Notes under the pieces: generated by a model
Told to the model about the DNA's origin: nothing
Database searches by the model: none
The model's input: only the letters and a program-made list of their open reading frames with translations
Program-made: the position numbers and the translations under genes
Part shown: one piece after another, positions 26,882 to 34,872 of the stretch
Position numbering within the stretch: the first letter of the stretch is position 1
Layout of the letters: each line of letters begins with the position of its first letter
From: Neobacillus sp. OS1-2
GTDB taxonomy: Bacteria > Bacillota > Bacilli > Bacillales > Cytobacillaceae
Length of the DNA stretch: 64,000 nt
Direction of reading: 5' to 3'
Assembly (NCBI RefSeq): GCF_030915505.1
Contig: NZ_CP133265.1
Location: forward strand, 2,384,001 to 2,448,000

Positions 26882-27079
26882 TCACAGAACATGGTGGACA
26901 TGATTTTCAATATAATCTGAAGCAGCTTGAATGGCTGCTTCTTTTGTTTCAAATCCACACTTGGTGATTTGCATTCGCTTGCCATCAATTTGTTCAGTTT
27001 CAATTCTGTATTCCCATCTTTCATTTCTTTGCCGAACACTGAATATTCTTGATTTCAATTTGTGTGTTGTGTCATTCCG
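26882..27079 (-). pseudogene. tyrosine integrase N-terminal (Arm DNA-binding) remnant
   Basis: This lies in the 536-base gap after rlmCD. On the minus strand an open frame of about 65 codons reads FSVRQRNERWEYRIE, QIDGKRMQITKCGFETKEAA and QAASDYIE, then stops. This is the 'W-x-Y-R-x5-GKR-x-x-x-x-K-x-GF-x-TK-x-EA' pattern of the Arm/AP2-like N-terminal domain of phage and ICE integrases. No ATG with a ribosome site exists (only a TTG at 27058), and the core-binding and catalytic domains are missing. It is probably a leftover of a departed integrative element. The rest of the gap is AT-rich and shows nothing else. Confidence 0.55.
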
Positions 27080-27362
27080 CTATTGCTGTACTTGTTAGTT
27101 CTTTTAATTTAGCCGATGTACACCAGTATTTTCGGCTTCTTTCATTGGATAATTGTTGTTAGGTATCGTATTTTATTCGCCTACGTTTTTCCCCTTGAAA
27201 AATGAATATTACTTCCCATTTAATTCTTACTCAAACAATATTTTCAAATTTAATTAATGCCTCTTTGATTTATTTACCACTATACCCGTGATGCAAATCA
27301 TTACAAGGGATTTAAAAAGGTGGTCTAATGGTTATAGTGGCTATAAATGGGAGGTTAGCTAA

Positions 27363-27686
27363 ATGGCTAATATTAAAATTGAAAAAAATGAATTAATTCT
27401 TGAAGTTGGCTTAGAGGATTTAAAGACGATTATTGATGAAGCAACAGCGAATATTGATTTATATAAAGAGGAAATTGCCGTTATTTATGAGAAAATGCCA
27501 GGGTTTGATTTCACCTATTTCTGCTTTTATGCCTATGCCACATATAGGCTGTTAGAAAAAGCATTTAATTTCAATGCAGATGATGTCGGACATTTCCGTT
27601 TGAAAGCGCCAGAATCCTTCTTATATGCTTTTTATGGTATGATTGCAACCTTGCATACTGAACATAATGTAAAAGGTGAAAAATAA
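27363..27686 (+). CDS. hypothetical protein (107 aa)
   Basis: A 107-residue soluble, acidic protein with a strong GGGAGG site 8-9 bases before the ATG. It opens with a short beta segment (IKIEKNELILEVGLEDL), then helices (IIDEATANIDLYKEEIAVIYEK), then an aromatic-rich stretch (FDFTYFCFYAYATYRLLEKAF). No signal peptide or membrane segment is evident and I do not recognise the family. The YlbF-like gene follows 105 bases later on the same strand. Confidence 0.65.
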   Translation: MANIKIEKNELILEVGLEDLKTIIDEATANIDLYKEEIAVIYEKMPGFDFTYFCFYAYATYRLLEKAFNFNADDVGHFRLKAPESFLYAFYGMIATLHTEHNVKGEK

Positions 27687-27791
27687 CGTAAAAAGGGCTG
27701 AATGTCCTGGCCCTCACTACATAACAAACAATAATCAATTATTGAAAGACAATGAATATCCTATACGCTTTTTATATCGGGGAGGATTCAA

Positions 27792-28220
27792 ATGAGACCA
27801 AAGCCAAATATGGATGAGATAAGAGAGAAGACGGAAGAGCTTTGCCAATTGATTTTAGATCAGGAAGCATTTCCGAAATTAAGAGCAATGATTACAGATT
27901 TTTATGCGGATGAAGCAGCTATGTCTTTATATAATGAAACTCTTGAAAAGCAGCGTGCCCTTCAACAAAAACAACAGCAAGGATATCAACTTACAAGAGA
28001 AGAAATCAATATTTTTGAAGAAGCTCGTGAAAAGATTTACTTAAATCCAGTTTCACGAGACTACCTATATGGATCTCAAGAATTAGATGCGATTCAGGAT
28101 TTAGTGATTAAATATGTGCTGAAAACGATTGAACTTGAAAGAATTCCAATGGAAGAAGACCTCGAAGACCAAGGATGCGGATGTGGCGGAGGCGGTTCTT
28201 GCGGATGTGGCGGACATTAG
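27792..28220 (+). CDS. YlbF/YmcA family regulator with Cys-rich tail
   Basis: A 142-residue helical protein of the YlbF/YheA/YmcA group. Residues 1-115 are two long helices with heptad-like character (LRAMITDFYADEAAMSLYNETLE, REEINIFEEAREKI). The C-terminus is GCGCGGGGSCGCGGH, four cysteines in glycine, similar to the cysteine tail of B. subtilis YlbF. YlbF, YmcA and YaaT form a complex with Fe-S clusters that modulates RNase Y and sporulation or competence. This copy may be an extra paralogue. A GGGGAGG site precedes the ATG, and an intrinsic terminator lies 60 bases after the stop. Confidence 0.75.
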   Translation: MRPKPNMDEIREKTEELCQLILDQEAFPKLRAMITDFYADEAAMSLYNETLEKQRALQQKQQQGYQLTREEINIFEEAREKIYLNPVSRDYLYGSQELDAIQDLVIKYVLKTIELERIPMEEDLEDQGCGCGGGGSCGCGGH

Positions 28221-28280
28221 GACATCGGCTTACGTTATCATTAATGTAATCTATTAACAAAAACCATATATAAATCTCTC

Positions 28281-28316
28281 CCAAATTCAAATGATTGAAT
28301 TTGGTTTTTTCTTTTA
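28281..28316 (+). terminator. intrinsic terminator after the ylbF-like gene
   Basis: CCAAATTCAA and TTGAATTTGG pair around a 4-base loop, followed by TTTTTTCTTTT. Confidence 0.9.
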
Positions 28317-28490
28317 AGTCGCCAAAGCTGCAATACACGAAGGAATGGTAAGAGTGGATATCCAGGATATAGAGAAGGAACTTGTCTGCGCTTTTCATAT
28401 TCTGGAGTGCCAATGTCCTTTATGACTACTAATTATGTTACTATATTTATGTCCTTAATTATTGGTTATTTTGGGGGAATAGGATGAGAC
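28317..28490. other. spacer before the histidine kinase, no supported gene
   Basis: This stretch contains a minus/plus mix of short frames only. One plus-strand frame of 26 codons (MVRVDIQDIEKELV...) has no usable ribosome site and may be a gene remnant. A strong purine tract GGGGGAATAGG (28473-28483) stands directly before an ATG at 28484 that opens a 20-codon frame ending early. Confidence 0.4.
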
Positions 28491-28613
28491 ATTTTAAAGG
28501 AAGCAGGTACTATAAAGAAACTTTCTTTATTTCAAGAAATACATGAGGTAGCGGTTACTACTCATGGGCATGGAGGGAATAATGCCTGTGCCTATATAAA
28601 GAGATATCAATAG
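28491..28613 (+). other. candidate cryptic peptide frame upstream of the histidine kinase
   Basis: This is a 41-codon frame ending 14 bases before the kinase start. It has peptide-like composition: IKKLSLFQEIHEVAV, then THGHGGNNACAYIKRYQ at the C-terminus. It has no ATG, GTG or TTG start. Either an ATT at 28491 after AGGATGA is used, or one base has been gained in the ATGAGAC start region; with one base less the ATG at 28484 would open this frame. It is reported because of the strong ribosome site and its position just before a membrane kinase. It could equally be chance or a decayed gene. Confidence 0.25.
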
Positions 28614-28627
28614 AGTGGTGAAAAACT

Positions 28628-30055
28628 TTGATCATCGCATTTTTGATCGCTATTATTGGAATTATTCCGATCGTATTAGCGATATGCGTTTTAAAAATAT
28701 ATAAAGGCTCGGAATTAGCATTTGCTTTATTTCTTTATATGCTCTCCATCTGTTTTTGGCAATTAGACATTGCCGTTTTATATTTGAAGGGTGTCCTTTC
28801 AAAAGAATTAATCACTTGGCTTTTTAGATTCTTTAGGATTGGGCCAACTTTTATGATTCCTCTTGTATTTTATTTAGCGCATGTTCTAATCAATAAACAT
28901 ACTACCAATATTAAAAATCAATCATTTTATAAATTTCAATCTTCTATTTTTAATCATAAAGTTTTTTTATTCTTAGTAGGATGGAGCTTTATTGTCTATC
29001 TAATAAATATGACAAGATTCGGAATTATCGGGGTGAAAGAGGTAAAAGTCGTTACCTCAGATCTTTATTTCTATTTTCCAGAGTATGGGCCGTTGCAATT
29101 TTTGTATCTTATTCATTCTAGCAGTTTTCTAATTCTAATTATTTTTACTTTTATTATTTCTAAACAAATTCAAAACCTCTCTTTAAGAGATTTTTTAGGA
29201 ACATTTTCTTCTTGCAGCTTGTTGCTGTTTATTTTTGGATTATTCAATTTTATACCTGGAACAGGAGCATTATTTAGCAGTTTAGGGACCATTATTTTTT
29301 CAGTTATTATTGTCTTTTCGTTCGTTAAATTGAATACGATATTGACTGTAAATTATAATCGTTTAATGGAACGTCAAAAGAAACTAGATAATGCGGGCAG
29401 TCTTACTGCTAGTTTAGTGCATGAAGTTAAAAATACGCTACAAATTATTAACGGATATTCGAAATTATTAGGAGAATCACATTTGCCTACTGAAGGTAAA
29501 AAGATGACCGTAATGATTCAAAAAGCGGCTAATCAAACGGAGGAATTACTGAATAATTACACAAAATTATTAAAGTATAAATCCATTGATTACAAAATGG
29601 TGGATTTGAATGAAATCATAGAACAATCCATTGAAATAGCAGCAGAGTTTTTACAAAGGAATGCTGTAGAAGTTTTTTTTGACAAAAAATATACAACATT
29701 AAAAACCTATGCCAACGATGTGTATTTAAAGCAAGTATTTTTCAATTTGATTAAAAATAGCTCGGAGGCCTTTTCGAAAGAAAGATCCGTAAGAAATATC
29801 ATGATTTCTACCGATATTCAAGTGGATAGAATTTTTATTCATTTTATTGATACCGGAAAGGGAATACCTGCGGACCATTGGAATAATATTTTTGATCCTT
29901 TTACGACATCTAAAAATGAAGGTTTAGGATTAGGTTTACCATTTGTAAAAAACATCATTCTTGAACATCGAGGAGATATAAACGTGGTGGATAGCAGTTC
30001 AAAAGGAACTCATATACAAATTATCTTACCCCAGTATTATTTTAGTAACCTTTAA
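28628..30055 (+). CDS. membrane-bound sensor histidine kinase
   Basis: A 475-residue kinase with a TTG start, 8 bases after GAGTGGTG. Residues 1-240 contain about seven hydrophobic helices with little extracellular domain, like peptide- or lipid-sensing kinases. The dimerisation box is SLVHEVKNTLQIINGYSKLL with His265. The ATPase domain shows FFNLIKNSSEA (N box), DTGKGIP (G1), FDPFTTSKNEGLGLGLPFVK (F and G2). No response regulator gene is adjacent, so it is an orphan in this window and may feed a phosphorelay as KinB does in B. subtilis. The GyrI-like gene follows 52 bases later. Confidence 0.85.
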   Translation: MIIAFLIAIIGIIPIVLAICVLKIYKGSELAFALFLYMLSICFWQLDIAVLYLKGVLSKELITWLFRFFRIGPTFMIPLVFYLAHVLINKHTTNIKNQSFYKFQSSIFNHKVFLFLVGWSFIVYLINMTRFGIIGVKEVKVVTSDLYFYFPEYGPLQFLYLIHSSSFLILIIFTFIISKQIQNLSLRDFLGTFSSCSLLLFIFGLFNFIPGTGALFSSLGTIIFSVIIVFSFVKLNTILTVNYNRLMERQKKLDNAGSLTASLVHEVKNTLQIINGYSKLLGESHLPTEGKKMTVMIQKAANQTEELLNNYTKLLKYKSIDYKMVDLNEIIEQSIEIAAEFLQRNAVEVFFDKKYTTLKTYANDVYLKQVFFNLIKNSSEAFSKERSVRNIMISTDIQVDRIFIHFIDTGKGIPADHWNNIFDPFTTSKNEGLGLGLPFVKNIILEHRGDINVVDSSSKGTHIQIILPQYYFSNL

Positions 30056-30107
30056 GAATGGAATCCTAGAAGGCTTGATGACCCTAGTTTATTCCAAGGA
30101 GGTTGAA

Positions 30108-30539
30108 ATGCACGATATGGAAACGATTATTATTGAAAAAGATATTAAGGTATTTTATCTAACGGCAACTTCTTTTCCAGACGGAATTCAGGATGCACAT
30201 GATAGACTTCATGCTAGTATTCCATTTTCAAACGAGAGAAGATACTTTGGTATATCGAGACCAGAAATGGGTGTTATTACTTACAAAGCTGCGGCAGAAA
30301 TAGTAGAAAAGGATAAAGAGGGAAATTTCAATGGTGAATTATTCACTATTGAAAAAGGTAAGTACAGGTGCGTTACTATAGTAAATTATAAAAAAGAACC
30401 TCAAAAGATTAGTCATGCATTTGAGGAACTGATTTCATATTCCGATATTGATCCTAACGGTTATTGTGTTGAATGGTACCAAGGCAATGAAGACTTGAAG
30501 TGTATGGTAAGACTGAACCCAAGTATTGAAAGCGATTAA
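30108..30539 (+). CDS. GyrI-like / AraC effector-binding domain protein
   Basis: A 143-residue stand-alone small-molecule-binding domain of the GyrI/Bacillus BmrR C-terminal type, with YFGISRPEMGVITYKAAAEI, GELFTIEKGKYRCVTIVNY and a C-terminal YCVEWYQG block. Such proteins bind hydrophobic ligands; no DNA-binding domain is present. The ATG at 30108 is chosen because AAGGAGG lies 5 bases before it; an ATG at 30075 lacks a site. It may be co-transcribed with the kinase upstream. Confidence 0.65.
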   Translation: MHDMETIIIEKDIKVFYLTATSFPDGIQDAHDRLHASIPFSNERRYFGISRPEMGVITYKAAAEIVEKDKEGNFNGELFTIEKGKYRCVTIVNYKKEPQKISHAFEELISYSDIDPNGYCVEWYQGNEDLKCMVRLNPSIESD

Positions 30540-30634
30540 AAAGAGAAGGTTTATGAAAAATCGTAAAAAGACAAACTAACGTGCCTAGTCATTATCAGCC
30601 ATGTAGAATCCCGTCTAATTTTTGTAAAATCCTA

Positions 30635-30670
30635 TAGAAGGCAACTCACCGGTGGTGAAGTTGCCTTCTA
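30635..30670 (-). terminator. terminator after the peptide/radical SAM operon
   Basis: TAGAAGGCAACT and AGTTGCCTTCTA form a perfect 12-base stem around a 12-base loop. On the minus strand ATAGGATTTTAC follows, so the T tract is short. Confidence 0.65.
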
Positions 30671-30681
30671 CAATTTTATGC

Positions 30682-30768
30682 TTATTTTATATTACCAGGG
30701 ACTGACTTCATGATTTTCCCAGTAACTTGGTTGTTAACTGGGGATGTAGCTGGGCGTAATACACGCAT
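30682..30768 (-). CDS. 28-residue peptide, candidate RiPP precursor
   Basis: A 28-codon gene that starts 49 bases after the radical SAM gene stop, on the same strand. The site GAAAGGTGGTGAG stands 5-8 bases before its ATG. The peptide begins MRVLRPATSPVNNQ and ends in KSVPGNIK; it is basic, has three prolines, two V-N/T-N type segments and no cysteine. It has no signal peptide or hydrophobic helix. A terminator follows 12 bases after its stop, so the unit is radical SAM gene, peptide gene, terminator. A short peptide in this position is the usual form of a precursor for a radical SAM maturase; the modification cannot be predicted. Confidence 0.5.
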   Translation of the reverse strand: MRVLRPATSPVNNQVTGKIMKSVPGNIK

Positions 30769-30817
30769 GTAACTCACCACCTTTCATGATTGATGTATAT
30801 GAGTCAACTAGCCACAT

Positions 30818-32146
30818 TTATTGAGTACTATTTTTCCAAATTAGGTTTAATACTTTTTTAATATTTCGCTTTTCATAAGGACATGGCCTTTCTCCAGTTC
30901 TCATCCGATACAAAGGACAATGATTCCCTTGGCATACAGGCCGATAGAAACAGGATTGGCAAACGGCATCTGTTTCCTCCCCCGATGTAACCCAACTGGC
31001 AATTTTATCATAATCAAGCTCTAGATGACCGTCCTCATGTATTTTTCCCACTTGATTAAATTCCTCATGTAGCGAGAGGGTGCACTTGTATAATTGTCCG
31101 TGAGAGCTGACTACTAATGAGTGTGGTTTTGCCGCATAGCAGACCGACGCGGATGGCATCAAGGAATCTGCTATCATGGAACTCATACCGAATCCTTGTG
31201 TGATCGCTTCATCTGTCAGTTCCCAGATCTTTTTATTAGCCATTGTACGGCTGCAAACAGGGATGTCATCATCATTTTTTCCACCCCATTGACCAACTGG
31301 TCGAAATAGAATACCAAAACGCTTATCATCTGCAAAATGGTCTTTTAAAAAATGGGTTAATTCGGAAGTCGCTTGTAGATTGTCTTCGTCAAAATTGGTT
31401 CGAATCGTAATGTCAAATGAGCCGGGGACGTCTTTAATGGCGATTAGATTCTCGATGATGGTATCAAATGTTCTCCCGCCGCCTGTTAAGTGTCTTCGGC
31501 GATCGTGAACCTCTCCTACTCCGTCGACTGTGATCATAAATTGATTTATATTCCAAGAAAGTAATCGCTGGAACGTGTCCTTTGTTAATAGATACCCATT
31601 TGTAACAAGATCACAAGAGTACTGGACATGGTTTTCCTTTGCAATCGCTAAAAAAGTCTCGGATAGCTCCTCGATAACGTCTAAGGAAATTAATGGTTCA
31701 CCGCCAAACCAACTAATATGCAGGTCAGTTAAACTCGCCGCCTTTTCTTGGACAAATGCTTTTAACCCATTAATGACGGTTCGATTCATTTTTCCACGTT
31801 CAAACGTTTCGTAACAATAGGTACATCGGAAATTGCAAGCTTCGGTAGGCATTAGCACGAGATGCATGGTGTCTGTTCGATGCAGTGACTGATGAAGAAA
31901 TTGTGCCCTTCTCTTTTCATCCACATGGCTAGAGACTAAAAAACCATTCGTATGTAAATCTTCTTGTATTTCGTTTTCTAATAAATCGGTGCCTGCTCTT
32001 TTTAATGAAGATAGGACGGCCTGTTTCTCTTGATCTGAAAAATAAGTAATCGCACCCGTATAACTATTAAATAGCACAACGCCATTGTCATCTGTGTGTG
32101 TGATAGCATTAAATCTTGATGGAACATATCTGTTCTTGTTTTCCAT
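30818..32146 (-). CDS. radical SAM/SPASM peptide maturase-like enzyme
   Basis: A 442-residue protein. The radical SAM cluster motif CxxxCxxC is Cys104, Cys108 and Cys111 (ACNFRCTYCYETF). The core continues with HISWFGGEPLI and TNGYLLTKD. The C-terminal SPASM domain has seven or more cysteines, including SVCYAAKPHS, GQLYKCTL and the run CQSCFYRPVCQGNHCP, ready to hold two auxiliary 4Fe-4S clusters. The first 90 residues (FNSYTGAITYFSDQEKQAV...) look like an N-terminal peptide-recognition or PqqD-like region. SPASM enzymes of this layout install crosslinks in ribosomal peptides. No exporter is adjacent. The ATG has a weak ribosome site. Confidence 0.85.
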   Translation of the reverse strand: MENKNRYVPSRFNAITHTDDNGVVLFNSYTGAITYFSDQEKQAVLSSLKRAGTDLLENEIQEDLHTNGFLVSSHVDEKRRAQFLHQSLHRTDTMHLVLMPTEACNFRCTYCYETFERGKMNRTVINGLKAFVQEKAASLTDLHISWFGGEPLISLDVIEELSETFLAIAKENHVQYSCDLVTNGYLLTKDTFQRLLSWNINQFMITVDGVGEVHDRRRHLTGGGRTFDTIIENLIAIKDVPGSFDITIRTNFDEDNLQATSELTHFLKDHFADDKRFGILFRPVGQWGGKNDDDIPVCSRTMANKKIWELTDEAITQGFGMSSMIADSLMPSASVCYAAKPHSLVVSSHGQLYKCTLSLHEEFNQVGKIHEDGHLELDYDKIASWVTSGEETDAVCQSCFYRPVCQGNHCPLYRMRTGERPCPYEKRNIKKVLNLIWKNSTQ

Positions 32147-32299
32147 TTTTCACAAACTTTCATTAAACATAATTAGGTAGACCAAAATCATTATAAGGAT
32201 ATCCTTCAGCATGGTCAGTGAGTTCAGTCACTCTGTAGAGCATAACCAAGTGGTTCTGTTATGATTCATTGTTGATTTTCGTATAGGTATGAGAATTCA

Positions 32300-32483
32300 T
32301 AGGCGGAGAATTTCCGGCTAATGTATATAGAGGAAGCTTAAGAAGCAGATATAAGCGGAGATATTCCGATTAACTGCTCTAAATACGACAAAATCCAAAG
32401 ATTTGAATCATATAACCGGAAAAACTTCCTTTATTTTTAGGGAAATGTACATATTTCCCAATTTAAACGGAATCTTTCCGTTT
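32300..32483. repeat. cluster of four CGGA-N-TCCG palindromes in the gap before the sigma fusion
   Basis: In the 480-base gap, CGGAGAATTTCCG (32304), CGGAGATATTCCG (32356), CCGGAAAAACTTCC (about 32416) and AAACGGAATCTTTCCGTTT (32465) occur at roughly 50-60 base intervals. They have the look of the short dispersed palindromes of Bacillus intergenic regions. A TATAAT at about 32516-32521 may be the -10 of the downstream gene. Confidence 0.6.
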
Positions 32484-32626
32484 ATTTTCCAAAAACAGTG
32501 AAATCAGTATTCAGTTATAATAGATCCAAATAAATAAAGAATTGGATGAAAATGTTAATCGAGCTATAATAGGTTTAAATGATAAAAAAAGAGAGTAATA
32601 GAATGATAAAAGGGGGGAAACCATTT

Positions 32627-34687
32627 ATGATCCCAGCAAAAATAGATTCCAGTTCAATCATGATTAATAGAGATAAGGGGTTAGAATCTATTATCAATTG
32701 GTTCGATCAGCATAAACAATCATTCTATCCACTTGGTTGGTCCTATCTTAGGAATCAGCAGCAAATGGAAGAGCTATTTTATCGCTCTATTATAAAAGTC
32801 CACAAAGAGTTGTCTCGATTTAAAGGTGAAAAAGCATTTGAAACGAGGGTGACATCCCTATTTATACTTATTTGCCGGGAGCTTACTGAAAGTTTACAGG
32901 CTCCGGAGGATAGTGGGTCGCGTCAGGATTTATTTCAGGCACTTGATCAATTGGAAGAGCATCAGAAAGAAGCGATCGTACTTACATATGTAAAAGGAAT
33001 CTCTTGGGAGGACGCAGCCCAGCTCCTCAACGTTTCTGTGGAAGAACTGAAGGATCTTTTATTTTCGGGAATCCAGTCCCTTCGGAAAGAATGGGGGGAT
33101 GGAACACCCTTTAATGGCTGTAAGAAGTATCAAAGAGTTTATATTGATTACGTAGAAAGAACCTTGGATCGGCTGAGAAAGATTGATTTAGAGAGACATA
33201 TTTACCATTGTCAGGACTGTCAGGGGGATTTGGCAACATTCCAGGATGTCGTGTTAAATCTTACTGAAAGGATTGAAGAGTTCCACGTGCCACCTGATTT
33301 CATGGAGAATGTCAAAGCTAAGCTGGCAGAAAAGGAAAAGCTCAGACAACGAAAGAACAAGAAGCGTAAAAGAATAGGGATTGTTTTTGCAAGTGTTATG
33401 GCACTATTAATAGGTATAGAAGTCTTTACAAAGTCTTTTACCAACCTCTACTATACATGGACGGAAGAGAATCAAGAGTTGCGCGCCTTTCTGGAACAGG
33501 ACCTGGGTGAAAGGCTTAACCTGGAAGCGGAAAGCGATGGGGTGAAAATTAAGATTAAGAGGGCGATTGCGGATGATATACAGACGCTTGTTTTTTATGA
33601 AATAGAAGATACTAAGGAAGACAATCAATATAGGATAAATGTTGATGAAGGGGTTAAGGTGGAGAATGAACGTAAAATCATGAACCATGAAACATATTCA
33701 AGGTACGGGTCCCCTGAGCATACATCGGATGTAAATAAAAAAGACAAGAACGTGTATCATGGGAAGATTAGTCTGCCGCCACTCTCCATTGACAACGGGA
33801 CAATCAAACTAAAAATTTCAAGGCTTCAGAAATTGATTCCTCATTCTTTTAAACAGAATGCTTATAGGATTTTCGAGGAAAAGGAATATGGATTTGGGGA
33901 ATGGAACTTCGACATCCCTGTAACAAAACAGCCCTCTATCGATTATGGATTGAAGGGAGAAACAGAAGTGGAGGGAATCCCGGTTCGATTTGATAAGCTA
34001 ACCGTTGCCCCAACAGCGACGGTTCTGCAATATAGTATTCATAATGACCAGTCAGAAAAGCAGGTAGAATATCTCCATTTTAACAATCTAGTAGTGAACA
34101 ATAAGAAAGTGAAGTCTGATTTGAGTGGCGGCTCTTTCCTAGGGTCACCTCAAGATGGGAATTGGATTACGTCTCAGTCGCAATTTGATCCTCTTTTTGG
34201 AGAAAGGCCGAAAGAGGTAAACGTTCAATCCGGCTCAATCCATTTAACTGTTGAAGACCAAAAAACTATCGAACTGGATGCTACTCAGGAATATCCTCAA
34301 ACCTTTGAATATGCAGGCAGTATCATCTCTATCGACAAGGTGGAAGTGGGACTACCGACCAATGTTGTCATAAGCAATTATGAAACAAAGAATCGAGCAT
34401 ATGAGTCACTCCAATTCCAGATTGTGGGTGAGGATGAAAATGAAGCTAGTTTCTTCGAGATGAACTCTGAAGGCGTGATCGTTGACAAAAATGGGATGGA
34501 ATATGATATGAATAATATTCCTGTACCATATGAAGAAATTGACCAACCCCGGTATTTCGTTACCGTTCAAAGCATAAAGTTTGACGGTAACAACGATGGA
34601 GAGAGAGTGATCCCTAAGAGGTTGGAGATTTTTGGATATAGCGAAATGAAATATTCGGATGATGATGTAAATATACAACTGGAATAA
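32627..34687 (+). CDS. fused sigma-like / zinc anti-sigma-like / DUF4179-type membrane protein
   Basis: A 686-residue protein. Residues ~25-95 resemble sigma region 2 (EELFYRSIIKVHKELSRFKGEKAFETRV) and ~105-155 sigma region 4 (HQKEAIVLTYVKGISWEDAAQLLNVSVEEL). A zinc motif HxxxCxxC follows (His191, Cys195, Cys198), then a basic stretch, one transmembrane helix (~249-267, IGIVFASVMALLIGIEVF) and a large extracellular region with the beta-rich pattern of DUF4179 proteins. Normally sigma and anti-sigma are separate genes. Here the sigma part is degenerate, without the DxxQEvF and core-binding residues seen in the 15.5-kb sigma factor. The ATG at 32627 follows AAGGGGGG; an ATG at 32579 lacks a good site. 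Confidence 0.7.
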   Translation: MIPAKIDSSSIMINRDKGLESIINWFDQHKQSFYPLGWSYLRNQQQMEELFYRSIIKVHKELSRFKGEKAFETRVTSLFILICRELTESLQAPEDSGSRQDLFQALDQLEEHQKEAIVLTYVKGISWEDAAQLLNVSVEELKDLLFSGIQSLRKEWGDGTPFNGCKKYQRVYIDYVERTLDRLRKIDLERHIYHCQDCQGDLATFQDVVLNLTERIEEFHVPPDFMENVKAKLAEKEKLRQRKNKKRKRIGIVFASVMALLIGIEVFTKSFTNLYYTWTEENQELRAFLEQDLGERLNLEAESDGVKIKIKRAIADDIQTLVFYEIEDTKEDNQYRINVDEGVKVENERKIMNHETYSRYGSPEHTSDVNKKDKNVYHGKISLPPLSIDNGTIKLKISRLQKLIPHSFKQNAYRIFEEKEYGFGEWNFDIPVTKQPSIDYGLKGETEVEGIPVRFDKLTVAPTATVLQYSIHNDQSEKQVEYLHFNNLVVNNKKVKSDLSGGSFLGSPQDGNWITSQSQFDPLFGERPKEVNVQSGSIHLTVEDQKTIELDATQEYPQTFEYAGSIISIDKVEVGLPTNVVISNYETKNRAYESLQFQIVGEDENEASFFEMNSEGVIVDKNGMEYDMNNIPVPYEEIDQPRYFVTVQSIKFDGNNDGERVIPKRLEIFGYSEMKYSDDDVNIQLE

Positions 34688-34779
34688 CATATAAAAAAGG
34701 TAGGTTACCCCTCAAATGGAGAGGACTGTGTTTTTTTAAAGATAAGAAAGCATAACCATATGACAGTCACACCTTTTTA

Positions 34780-34808
34780 TTGACAAAAAGGGTATATGAA
34801 TCTACGAT
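34780..34808 (+). promoter_or_regulatory. sigma-A promoter of the marR-MMPL operon
   Basis: TTGACA (34780-34785), a 17-base spacer and TACGAT (34803-34808) match the consensus closely. Transcription would start near 34815, at the foot of the leader hairpin. Confidence 0.75.
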
Positions 34809-34811
34809 AAA

Positions 34812-34856
34812 TAGTACACGATGTATCTTATGGGATGTATCGTGTGCTATTTTTTT
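34812..34856 (+). terminator. terminator-like hairpin in the marR leader
   Basis: TAGTACACGATGTATC pairs with GGATGTATCGTGTGCTA, a 16-base stem with three G-U pairs and a 5-base loop, followed by TTTTTTT. It starts within a few bases of the predicted transcription start and ends just before the marR ribosome site (GAGGTGG). It may be an attenuator or an RNA target, or an operator for MarR. Confidence 0.7.
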
Positions 34857-34872
34857 ATGAGGTGGTTAGTGA

